From Agathobacter sp. (lineage in GTDB: Bacteria > Bacillota > Clostridia > Lachnospirales > Lachnospiraceae), in NCBI GenBank assembly GCA_022775045.1, contig JALFLB010000012.1, forward strand, positions 35,038 to 99,037: DNA of 64,000 nucleotides. The letters are read 5' to 3'. A program made the position numbers and the translations under genes. Numbering within the stretch: the first letter of the stretch is position 1; every line of letters begins with the position of its first letter. This document shows, one piece after another, positions 36,499 to 45,657 of the stretch. The notes beneath the pieces were generated by a model. That model ran no database searches. It was not told where the DNA came from and saw nothing but the letters and a program-made list of their open reading frames with translations.

Positions 36499-36532
36499 GG
36501 AAACACCGCCTCCCCCTCAATTATCTACGAAG

Positions 36533-36561
36533 ATTATAGACGAAAAGCAGAGGAAACACAA
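36533..36561 (-). promoter_or_regulatory. Predicted sigma-A promoter of agrA-agrC
   Basis: Read on the minus strand, TTGTGT (36561-36556) and TATAAT (36538-36533) are 17 bases apart. The start of transcription would be about 30 bases before the agrA start codon. Confidence 0.6.
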
Positions 36562-36563
36562 GG

Positions 36564-36902
36564 TTATCCTAGAAGATTTAGATGATTGATAATCGATAAG
36601 ATAAATTTCTTTTCTTTCGTATTCAAAAGATTAACATGATGAATAATCTGGTTCGTCAATTGTTGATCCTCAGAGGACGAGTCCTCTGAATCCCAGAATA
36701 GTTCGTTTGCATCAATATCTAAAGTTTGAATAATTTTGCATAAAATATGAACGGAGGGCATACACTCACCTCGCTCTATCTGACCAATAAAACCGGACGT
36801 ACATCCTGCAGATTCTCCTAATTGTTCCTGTGTCATTTTTCGAATGAGCCGGTAATAATGAATAATGGCTCCAATATGATCTGTATTGTTATTTTGCGGC
36901 AT
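36564..36902 (-). CDS. XRE-family helix-turn-helix regulator
   Basis: The 112-residue protein has an N-terminal HTH_3 domain (about 10-66: IIHYYRLIRKMTQEQLGESAGCTSGFIGQIERGE, LCKIIQTLDIDANELF). A short tail ends FILSIINHLNLLG. It lies just before agrA in the same direction, 65 bases away, and its start region contains an inverted repeat with a promoter in it. It probably represses itself and perhaps the agr genes; that is inferred. Confidence 0.88.
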   Translation of the reverse strand: MPQNNNTDHIGAIIHYYRLIRKMTQEQLGESAGCTSGFIGQIERGECMPSVHILCKIIQTLDIDANELFWDSEDSSSEDQQLTNQIIHHVNLLNTKEKKFILSIINHLNLLG

Positions 36903-36920
36903 AATTTCCCTGCTTTCCTG

Positions 36921-36995
36921 TTTGAACTATAAATATTATAGACAAGTTCAAAGGTGTCGGTCAAATGAAAAACTAAATTCCCGTTCAAAGGTGTC
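36921..36995 (-). promoter_or_regulatory. XRE promoter with TTTGAAC/GTTCAAA operator and repeated GTTCAAAGGTGTC
   Basis: On the minus strand TTGACC (36964-36959) and TATAAT (36940-36935) are 18 bases apart, a strong promoter for the XRE gene. TTTGAAC (36921-36927) and GTTCAAA (36946-36952) form an inverted repeat that covers the -10 region. The 13-base word GTTCAAAGGTGTC occurs at 36946-36958 and 36983-36995. These are likely regulator binding sites. Confidence 0.5.
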
Positions 36996-37083
36996 TTGAA
37001 TAAAGTAGAACTGCAAAATATAGATAGAAATACTATTATCTCGGGCGTTTGTGGCAGGAATGATGCAATTGTGGTAACATCCC

Positions 37084-37111
37084 TTGGATTTTGTGGGAGT
37101 TAATTTATAAT
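37084..37111 (+). promoter_or_regulatory. Predicted promoter of agrD-agrB
   Basis: TTGGAT at 37084-37089 and TATAAT at 37106-37111 are separated by 16 bases, about 55 bases before the agrD start codon. The LytTR regulator would be expected to bind just upstream, but I see no convincing direct repeat of its usual type. Confidence 0.5.
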
Positions 37112-37165
37112 AAAAGTAACGATAATACTAATTCATAAAGAATAGTTGCAAAGGAGGAAAGGAAA

Positions 37166-37312
37166 ATGATGAAGTTAAAAACGGTTTTAGTAAGGGTGTC
37201 ACAGATTGTCGCATCAGCTGCAATGGCATTAGCAGTACTAACGGTAAATTCTACCTGCTATTGTTATTCTTATCAGCCGGACATTCCACAGGCATTAAAA
37301 AAACATGATTAA
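37166..37312 (+). CDS. agrD: AgrD-like cyclic lactone autoinducer peptide precursor
   Basis: The 48-residue peptide has an amphipathic or hydrophobic leader (MMKLKTVLVRVSQIVAS), a core around residues 29-35 (STCYCYS) and the charged tail YQPDIPQALKKHD. The tail matches the Y-x-P-x-x-P-x-x-L/K-K recognition segment of clostridial AgrD proteins. By analogy the signal would be a thiolactone ring from Cys31 to Ser35. A second cysteine (Cys33) inside the ring is unusual. It has an AAGGAGG site and overlaps agrB by eight bases. Confidence 0.88.
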   Translation: MMKLKTVLVRVSQIVASAAMALAVLTVNSTCYCYSYQPDIPQALKKHD

Positions 37313-37889
37313 GAATATTAGCGTAAAGTGTATCGACTTGTGGGAGAAAAATGGTGTTATCAAGGCGCAGGATAAGGAATCCTATCAATATGGAATGGAA
37401 TTACTTTTATCAACCCTCATAAATTTTATGTTGATGGTAATGATTTCTATCTGCGCCATAAAGATGCCGATGGCATTTCTCCCATATACAATTGTCTATG
37501 TGCCATTAAGGATGGTGGCAGGAGGTTATCATGCTGACTGTCACTGGAAATGTGTTCTTTATACACAGGGCACATTTATAGGAGCAATATGGATGGTGGA
37601 ATTTATGGCAAAACAGACGATGTTGCTGGTATTGTCAGGTTTGCTTATTTCGATTCTCGTTATTTGGTTTTTGGCACCGATAGAAGCAGAAAACAAGCCA
37701 TTGAGCCGGGATGAATGGATAAAAGAAAGGGGGAATAGCCGTAAATTAGAGATGATTATTGGCATAGTGTTGTTGGGGCTTGCATGTTGGGATAAGGTGC
37801 AAGCGGATTTCGTAATAGCCGGTATCGCAGCAAATATTTCAGCAGCAATATCGTTAATAACAGCTAAGGTCAAGCAAAGAAATTCATGA
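37305..37889 (+). CDS. agrB: AgrB-like autoinducer-processing membrane peptidase
   Basis: The 194-residue membrane protein has about five or six helices. The catalytic pair is in RMVAGGYHADCHWKC near residue 75 (His and Cys spaced as in AgrB cysteine proteases). It would cleave AgrD at the core-tail junction and form the thiolactone. It overlaps agrD, so the two are co-translated. Gene order is D then B. Confidence 0.93.
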   Translation: MIKNISVKCIDLWEKNGVIKAQDKESYQYGMELLLSTLINFMLMVMISICAIKMPMAFLPYTIVYVPLRMVAGGYHADCHWKCVLYTQGTFIGAIWMVEFMAKQTMLLVLSGLLISILVIWFLAPIEAENKPLSRDEWIKERGNSRKLEMIIGIVLLGLACWDKVQADFVIAGIAANISAAISLITAKVKQRNS

Positions 37890-37893
37890 ACCT

Positions 37894-38160
37894 GTGTCAT
37901 TTATGTTTGATTTTGCGTTATTCAGGAATGGTTTGTTGAAATATTGGATCTTGACAGATAAGATGGAGACAATTAAAGAATATGCAGAAGTGTGTAATGA
38001 TCATTTACATACAGTCGTATCTGGTTGCAAACAGGAACGACGAAAGAAAAATAAAGGAGTGTTGTATTATATTTCGTTCTATAGTGTATTACAGAAAAAG
38101 AGGATAAGAGGTGAATTGATCAGGAAGTTGGAATTCTTATATGAAAACTCAAAAACTTGA
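37894..38160 (+). CDS. Small hypothetical protein downstream of agrB
   Basis: The frame encodes up to 88 residues from a GTG at 37894; ATGs at 37903 and 37963 are alternatives and none has a clear ribosome site. The second half is Lys/Arg rich (QERRKKNKGVLYYISFYSVLQKKRIRGELIRKLEFLYENSK). I do not recognise it. It starts four bases after agrB, in the same direction, so it may be co-transcribed. It could be a genuine small protein or a gene remnant. Confidence 0.35.
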   Translation: MSFMFDFALFRNGLLKYWILTDKMETIKEYAEVCNDHLHTVVSGCKQERRKKNKGVLYYISFYSVLQKKRIRGELIRKLEFLYENSKT

Positions 38161-38203
38161 AGAAAATAATTAATGATAATATAAAATAAGGGAGGAAGTT
38201 ATT

Positions 38204-38620
38204 TTGAAAAAAAGAATAGGATTAATAGTTGGTATAGTAACATTTACACTTTTTTGGGGAATATTAGGGGAAAGTGTTCAGGCGGCTACTTTGAGAGAAA
38301 ATAGTGAGAAGACATATGCATTCATCTCCACCGATGGAGAGGCTTGTAGTGCGACTGTAACTGCATCAGTGTCTCAGGAATATACGGAGCAGGGCTCGAT
38401 AAGGAGTTATACAAATAGATATGGATGTATAACATACACATATGTTGCAGCATATACGATTCCGCAAGTGACGTATTCATCTGATCCTAAATTTGTAGAT
38501 TCTAGTGGCAATACAGTTAAAACGTTTTCACCATGGACAAAACAGGATGTACTAGTGTCAATTGGCACACAAATTGCATATTCTAAAAAATGCAACAAAT
38601 GTTGGATATTCCAGCGGTAA
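38204..38620 (+). CDS. Secreted protein of unknown function, C-terminus shifted by an A6 run
   Basis: The frame starts with TTG at 38204 after a GGGAGGAAG site and encodes a signal peptide (KKRIGLIVGIVTFTLFWGILG, cleavage near QAA). The mature part is Thr/Ser/Tyr-rich (YAFISTDGEACSATVTASVS, RYGCITYTYVAAYT). The frame ends at 38620 with KKCNKCWIFQR, which looks unrelated. With one A removed from the A6 run at 38585-38590, reading continues to 38720 with a plausible ending. So the gene is either frameshifted, phase-variable or a sequencing artefact. The function is unknown. Confidence 0.65.
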   Translation: MKKRIGLIVGIVTFTLFWGILGESVQAATLRENSEKTYAFISTDGEACSATVTASVSQEYTEQGSIRSYTNRYGCITYTYVAAYTIPQVTYSSDPKFVDSSGNTVKTFSPWTKQDVLVSIGTQIAYSKKCNKCWIFQR

Positions 38621-38720
38621 TGGTTATTATCTAATGCAGGGATATATGGTTGGAAACAGTGATTATATGGTAACATCATGGTATGGAAATAGCGTTAAGT
38701 TAAAGTTGGGAAATTCGTAA
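38585..38720 (+). other. Shifted-frame continuation of the secreted protein
   Basis: From AAT at 38589 in the alternative frame the sequence reads NATNVGYSSGNGYYLMQGYM and goes on with VTSWYGNSVKLKLGNS to a stop at 38718-38720. This composition matches the upstream mature protein far better than the in-frame end. The stop lies 15 bases before the next start codon, as expected for the true gene end. Confidence 0.6.
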
Positions 38721-38735
38721 GGGGGACAGGTTGAT

Positions 38736-39410
38736 ATGAAAAAAAGACTTTTTAATGCGCTGGTTATTTGTTGTATGTTGGCAGTTTTAAGCATTCCTGT
38801 CGTTTTTCAAGCAAATGACGATAATGCCTTGGGCAGAGCGGGCGGGAAAATTTCTAATGCGATCGAAGATGAGGAAGCAGGAACAATTTTATTTTCGAGA
38901 GGTGATATCGAAGTGACCAAAGGGGAACTGACATCGGCTATTATAGGTAATATGGGTCGGGGAAAGAATCAGGAAGAGATTGTTGAAGATGCTGTCCAAA
39001 CAGTTGTTACGCGAAAATATTTGTATGTGAAAGCTGCGAAAGCAGGGGTTGCAGTGACAGAGGAAGAATATGAAGCATATAAGGAAATGTTAAGTGAAAG
39101 CCTTCAAAATGCAGATAACAAGGAGGATGTGCAGGCATATTTTGATGGTTTTGGTGGGGAAGATAATTATTGGAAAAGTATGAAACCGACCATTTTGCAG
39201 AATTTAACGATTCGCAAATATTTAAATGAACAAACAGGAAATGAAAGTGGAGCTGTAGGATATTCAGAAAAAGAGATTCCAGCAGGGACGGATAAGCAGC
39301 AGGAATTGGAAACGCAGATTAAAGCAGAAGCATATGAGGAAGCATTGACGGTTGAGGAACAAGAAAAATTGATCGATGCTGCAGTTGAACTATATCAGGA
39401 ATTGCAATAG
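38736..39410 (+). CDS. SurA-like N-terminal-domain secreted chaperone/foldase
   Basis: The 224-residue protein has a signal peptide (RLFNALVICCMLAVLSIPVVF). A mature part follows that resembles SurA/PrsA N-terminal chaperone domains: GDIEVTKGELTSAII, VEDAVQTVVTRKYLYVKAAKAG, VTEEEYEAYKEMLSESLQ and FGGEDNYWKSMKPTI. No parvulin isomerase domain is visible, so it may be only the holdase part. It follows the secreted protein closely and might assist its folding. Confidence 0.7.
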   Translation: MKKRLFNALVICCMLAVLSIPVVFQANDDNALGRAGGKISNAIEDEEAGTILFSRGDIEVTKGELTSAIIGNMGRGKNQEEIVEDAVQTVVTRKYLYVKAAKAGVAVTEEEYEAYKEMLSESLQNADNKEDVQAYFDGFGGEDNYWKSMKPTILQNLTIRKYLNEQTGNESGAVGYSEKEIPAGTDKQQELETQIKAEAYEEALTVEEQEKLIDAAVELYQELQ

Positions 39411-39504
39411 CATATTTAAACATAGGTAGCAAAGAAATAAGTCGCATTTGTAGGGAAGGTTCCTTTTTCACAAGGAGAGCCTGTTGCCATATCTTATTCC
39501 AAAC

Positions 39505-39538
39505 GAAGGGATGTGCCCTGAGTAGTGCACATCCCTTC
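39505..39538 (+). terminator. Strong hairpin after the foldase gene
   Basis: GAAGGGATGTGC pairs with GCACATCCCTTC (12 bp) around a ten-base loop, followed by a T-rich stretch (TCATTTTC). It probably ends the agr-side transcript. Confidence 0.55.
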
Positions 39539-39540
39539 AG

Positions 39541-39711
39541 TCATTTTCTGCAAATGATATGGCTTATCTTACGGTGAATCAGAATTCCAATTATACGGGG
39601 GCAGTTACTTCGACAACAAAGTTTCCGGGTGGAGATCCGTCGGTAAGAGTGAATTTTACCTTGCCGAAGAGTACGACTTATTATGCTCTGGTTAGGGCGA
39701 ATGGTGCCTGA
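39541..39711 (+). pseudogene. Fragment of a secreted protein
   Basis: After a stop codon in the preceding hairpin, an open frame reads SFSANDMAYLTVNQNSNYTG and ends with FTLPKSTTYYALVRANGA at a TGA (39709-39711). SFSAND looks like the end of a signal peptide joined to a mature chain, but no signal peptide core or ribosome site precedes it. It is read as a truncated relict. With the hairpin it accounts for the 312-base gap between the foldase and the Rpn gene. Confidence 0.35.
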
Positions 39712-39722
39712 CACTACTGTGG

Positions 39723-40526
39723 TTACTGATTCGTCGCTTTCCGATAATCTTCTTCTGAATATTTCGTCAGGATACGCTCTTTTGGAACATCTAAATAAAT
39801 CATATTTCGAATGGCAGCGATACGCTCTTCCTCTCTGCCTTCCTCTTTGCCTTTCTCCCGGCCTTCCTTTCTGCCTTCCTCTCTGCCTGCCTGACGCGCT
39901 TCTTCACGTTCCAATGTAATTTGTCTGTCAAATGTATAATCCAGCTGTGTCACTTTTACCACCTCCGATCGGTGTTCCCGCAAAAAATCCCCAAGGATGT
40001 TTTCATCCATGCAGCGGTCAATCGCAAGATTGATTGCAGTTTCCAGATTCTCATAATTCTCTTTCTCATGATACTCACGGACATAGTCCACGAAGATCAT
40101 GTATTCCCGTAATACCGGGCATTTGTCCAGAAGAACTTTATTATGCCCCTGATTGATATTGTAAACACGGCAGGTAAGCTCCAGCTCCGGATCGTTTACC
40201 GGATGTTCAAAAGCATCTGAGAGCTTCATGACCTTCTGTTCCGGCTGCGCTTCCTTTCCGTTGTAGAATACCGCGAACTTTGGTACTGGAATTCTAATCT
40301 TGGAATAACCGTAAATATTGCGATTCTTCAGCAGGCGCTCCAGTATGTTGGTAAAATAGATCAGACTGCGCACCGGCATGTTGGGACAAACACTGGACTG
40401 GTGCTCATATACACTCAGATTCGCATCCAGAATAAAGGCCGCATCATTGCGGACGGAAAGGGACACTCCCTTATCCTCCATCAGCATGGAAAAAACATCA
40501 CTTTTGTACTCTCTGTTTCCAGGCAT
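39723..40526 (-). CDS. Rpn family (PD-(D/E)XK-type) recombination-promoting nuclease, internally shortened
   Basis: About 267 residues from the ATG at 40526, which has an AAAGGAGG site. It matches Lachnospiraceae Rpn/transposase-like proteins (YEHQSSVCPNMPVRSLIYF, VPKFAVFYNGKE, KLSDAFEHP, LTCRVYNINQGHNK, AINLAIDRCMDENIL, KVTQLDYTFDRQITLEREEA). The C-terminus has a Glu/Arg/Gly repeat (EGRKEGREKGKEEGREEER). Compared with relatives I recall, about 30 residues are missing between VFSMLMEDKG and VSLSVRNDA, close to the first catalytic residues. It may be inactive. Confidence 0.7.
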   Translation of the reverse strand: MPGNREYKSDVFSMLMEDKGVSLSVRNDAAFILDANLSVYEHQSSVCPNMPVRSLIYFTNILERLLKNRNIYGYSKIRIPVPKFAVFYNGKEAQPEQKVMKLSDAFEHPVNDPELELTCRVYNINQGHNKVLLDKCPVLREYMIFVDYVREYHEKENYENLETAINLAIDRCMDENILGDFLREHRSEVVKVTQLDYTFDRQITLEREEARQAGREEGRKEGREKGKEEGREEERIAAIRNMIYLDVPKERILTKYSEEDYRKATNQ

Positions 40527-40959
40527 AAGATTCCTCCTTTGTGTGAGCGGCAGGAATCCTGCTGTTATATGATAACGTATCTGTTCAGTACCATCACAGA
40601 GACGGGACTCAAGTCTATGAGACTCCGTTTTAAAGGAAATCAGAGATACAAAAATCACTGACGGATATCCAAAATTCCTGCTTCAGTTGTTATGTGGTAA
40701 TAAAAGCAAGAATTTTCGGGATATGTAAAATAAAAACCTAAGATATACGAAAGAACATGCAGCCCTATTGGCCATGTCTGCTATGAAAATTTGCTTTGGG
40801 TAAATTATAACATCGAGTTCTTAGGAAAGCAAGCTACAAGAGATATTTTCCTAAAAATGTGATGTTATAATAACGTACTTACGAGGTAGCTATATGTTCA
40901 CATATTCTGATGATGCCTCGAATATAATTTTTATAATTGCATAGGATATATTTGGAAGG

Positions 40960-41010
40960 GAACACCCGCTTTGTAGTCAGGTATACAAGGAGGGTGTTCT
41001 GTGTTTTTTC
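40960..41010 (+). terminator. Terminator-like hairpin before the atp promoter
   Basis: GAACACCC pairs with GGGTGTTC across a 24-base loop and is followed by TGTGTTTTTTC. There is no coding gene upstream on the plus strand, so it would end an unknown transcript or insulate the atp promoter. Confidence 0.5.
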
Positions 41011-41073
41011 GTAGACAATTGGGAAATTATGTATAAAAAGCAAAGAAAAAACAAAAGGAATTTCGTGATTTTG

Positions 41074-41101
41074 TGGACAAAACCTTTGAAAATGGTATAA
41101 T
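41074..41101 (+). promoter_or_regulatory. Predicted sigma-A promoter of the atp operon
   Basis: TGGACA at 41074-41079 and a perfect TATAAT at 41096-41101 are separated by 16 bases. They lie about 70 bases before the first gene of the operon. Confidence 0.55.
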
Positions 41102-41170
41102 AAAAAATGGTTGTAACTGTTTTGGGCATATTTATGCCGATTCGTATAAAGTGTATGAGTGTGTATTGCC

Positions 41171-41422
41171 ATGAAGAAAGAAACAAGACAGGTAATGGAT
41201 GCACTGGTTCTGGTGTTCCAGTTTGGAATTAATATGATCGTTCCGATTTTTCTCTGCTGTATGCTGGGAATCTGGATCGGGAAGAAGACAGGGATTTCTT
41301 GGATGATGATTCCGTTTTTCTTTGTGGGGGCGCTGGCCGGCTTTACGAATATCTATAAGATGGCCAGGAAAATATACGATAGGGACAACAAGGATAGAAA
41401 GCATGTTAAGAAGGATCAATGA
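41171..41422 (+). CDS. AtpZ/AtpI-family small membrane protein
   Basis: About 83 residues from the ATG at 41171. There are two membrane helices (FGINMIVPIFLCCMLGIWIG and MMIPFFFVGALAGFTNIYKM) with a Lys/Asp-rich tail. This is the pattern of the small AtpZ-type protein encoded first in many atp operons, thought to help ion uptake or c-ring assembly. The ribosome site is weak. It overlaps the next gene by 20 bases. Confidence 0.82.
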   Translation: MKKETRQVMDALVLVFQFGINMIVPIFLCCMLGIWIGKKTGISWMMIPFFFVGALAGFTNIYKMARKIYDRDNKDRKHVKKDQ

Positions 41423-41900
41423 GGCGCTGCCGGGACTTGTGGCAGGCATAATCGGATATGGAGTGGTCATCCAGCTTACGGGCGTGTGGTTTGTAAGCGA
41501 CAAGCTGGGGTATTCCATCGGACTCTGGTTTGGGATTGCTGTAGCGGTGGGACTTGCCATCAATATTGCAACCGTGATTTTCGATTCCGTAGTGATGGGG
41601 GACAGCAAACAGGCCAATCGAAGAATTATCGCCAAATCCGTACTGCGTTATGTGGTTGTGGTAATTTTGTTTTTCATATTAGGTTATTTTCAGTTTGGCA
41701 ATCTGTTTACCGCCTTTCTCGGGGTGCTGGGACTTAAGATTTCTGCATATCTCCAGCCTCTTTTTGGGAAAGTGTCGGACAGAATCCACGGGAGGATCCG
41801 TGAGGATTCCGAAGTGGAAAGCAATGAGAATGTAACTGCGCAGGACCAAATATATAAGGGAACTGAACAGATACAAATAAATAAGGAGGTGACTATGTGA
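41403..41900 (+). CDS. AtpI-like ATP synthase accessory membrane protein
   Basis: About 165 residues from the ATG at 41403 (MLRRINEALPGLVAG). There are four membrane helices (about 10-30, 36-58, 82-100 and 105-122) and a charged C-terminal tail. The layout and position fit the AtpI family, although sequence similarity is loose. It overlaps the upstream gene and its stop overlaps the GTG start of atpB as ATGTGA. It may help assemble the c-ring. Confidence 0.78.
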   Translation: MLRRINEALPGLVAGIIGYGVVIQLTGVWFVSDKLGYSIGLWFGIAVAVGLAINIATVIFDSVVMGDSKQANRRIIAKSVLRYVVVVILFFILGYFQFGNLFTAFLGVLGLKISAYLQPLFGKVSDRIHGRIREDSEVESNENVTAQDQIYKGTEQIQINKEVTM

Positions 41901-42628
41901 ATCAAGGGATTTTATTGTCTTCTGACATTGATTTTATGATCCATGGAATCATTCCGGTGAATTTCTTTGGACATAAGGTCTGGATTACGGACAGTCATGC
42001 ATGTATTCTGATCATCATGGTAATCATGGTAGTTTTTGCAATCGTTGCAAACCGAAAGCTAAAGCACGCCAGTGATAAGCCGGATGGTTTCCAGAATATC
42101 ATTGAACTGATCGTAGAGATGCTGGATGGCATGGTGGAGTCAACCATGGGCAAGTGGGCACCGAAATTTGTGAACTATATCAGTACAATCTTTGTATTCA
42201 TACTGATGAGTAACATTTCCGGTCTCTTTGGACTGCGTCCGCCGACAGCGGATTATGGAACAACGCTTGCATTGGCGCTGATTACATTCTTCATGATCTG
42301 GATCAACAAGTTCAGGCATCAGTCAGGAAAACAGATCTGGACAGATATGTGTTCACCGCTTCCGCCATGGCTGCCGATCTGGCTGCCGATCAACGTGGTC
42401 AGTGAACTGGCCGTTCCGGTTTCTCTCTCGCTTCGTCTTTTTGCGAACGTATTGTCAGGAACCGTTATTATGGCATTGGTGTACGGCCTTCTCGGCAAGC
42501 TTGCACTTGCGTGGCCGGCGGCACTGCACGTATACTTTGATTTGTTCTCAGGAGCAATTCAGACCTATGTATTCTGTATGTTGACAATGACATACGTATC
42601 CCAGGCGTGTGACACGGACAGTGATTAG
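41897..42628 (+). CDS. atpB: ATP synthase F0 subunit a
   Basis: The 243-residue membrane subunit forms the ion half-channels with the c-ring. The conserved arginine lies in SLSLRLFANVLSG near residue 177, with the downstream helix AIQTYVFCMLTMTYVSQA. FVNYISTIFVFILMSNISGLFG near 97 is also typical. The start is GTG at 41897, overlapping the previous stop. An intergenic gap of about 100 bases with an AAGGAGG site precedes atpE. Confidence 0.95.
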   Translation: MNQGILLSSDIDFMIHGIIPVNFFGHKVWITDSHACILIIMVIMVVFAIVANRKLKHASDKPDGFQNIIELIVEMLDGMVESTMGKWAPKFVNYISTIFVFILMSNISGLFGLRPPTADYGTTLALALITFFMIWINKFRHQSGKQIWTDMCSPLPPWLPIWLPINVVSELAVPVSLSLRLFANVLSGTVIMALVYGLLGKLALAWPAALHVYFDLFSGAIQTYVFCMLTMTYVSQACDTDSD

Positions 42629-42687
42629 TCAGGCGCTGCTGTTTACTTGTATCTGGAATTGTGCGTAAGCACCGTGATTTCATGTGA

Positions 42688-42984
<297 letters not shown>

Positions 42985-43054
42985 TTGGAGCAGAACATGT
43001 AACTGCTTCGTATAAGGAGACAGTTGCAGATTCCAAGGAAAGGAGAGTAAGAGA

Positions 43055-43569
43055 TTGTTAGCTGAACAGACATTTTTATTCAATCTTGACCCTCAGCTGG
43101 TGTTTGATGCAATCTTACTGGCAATTGCCGTATTTTTCCTGTACATGCTGATGTCGTACCTGCTTTTTAATCCGGCGAGAAAGCTCTTAAAGGATCGCAA
43201 GGACCGCATTGCAGGCGACATCGAGGAGGCGAAGGCGGACAAAGAGAGTGCCGCAGCTTTGAAGGCAGAGTATGAGGCGAAGCTTAAGGAAGTGGATAAG
43301 GAAGCGGAGGCAATTTTATCTGAAGCCAGACAGAAAGCAATGAAGAATCAGGACCGCCTGATTCAGGAAGCGAAGGAAGAGGCTTCCCGCATTGTGAGGA
43401 GAGCACAGGAAGAGGCTGAGCTTGAGAAGAAACATGCGATGGATGATATGAAGCAGGAGATGATCGCGGTGGCATCCCTTATGGCACAGAAGGTTGTGGC
43501 TGCTTCCATCGATACCAAGATCCAGAACACATTGGTGGATGAGACATTGAAAGAGATGGGTGAATCGAC

Positions 43570-43582
<13 letters not shown>
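43055..43582 (+). CDS. atpF: ATP synthase F0 subunit b
   Basis: The 175-residue peripheral-stalk subunit has one N-terminal membrane helix (AILLAIAVFFLYMLMSYLLF) and a long charged coiled coil (about 45-150, EEAKADKESAAALKAEYEAKLKEV). The start is TTG at 43055 with an AAGGAAAGGAG site. It overlaps atpH by 13 bases. Confidence 0.93.
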
Positions 43583-45638
<2,056 letters not shown>

Positions 45639-45657
45639 TAAAGGCAGGTGATAGAAC

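Larger units (their letters stand above)
40527..41170. other. Gene-free region upstream of the ATP synthase operon
   Basis: I see no convincing gene in these 644 bases. They hold the upstream region of the minus-strand Rpn gene, an inverted repeat TTAGGAAA/TTTCCTAA at 40821-40854, a terminator-like hairpin at 40960-41010 and the atp promoter at 41074-41101. The AT content is high. Confidence 0.6.

Noticed and set aside
40960..41010. Riboswitch or T-box before the atp operon
   Set aside because: Only a simple long-loop hairpin with a T run is visible; no conserved T-box or riboswitch core is present.
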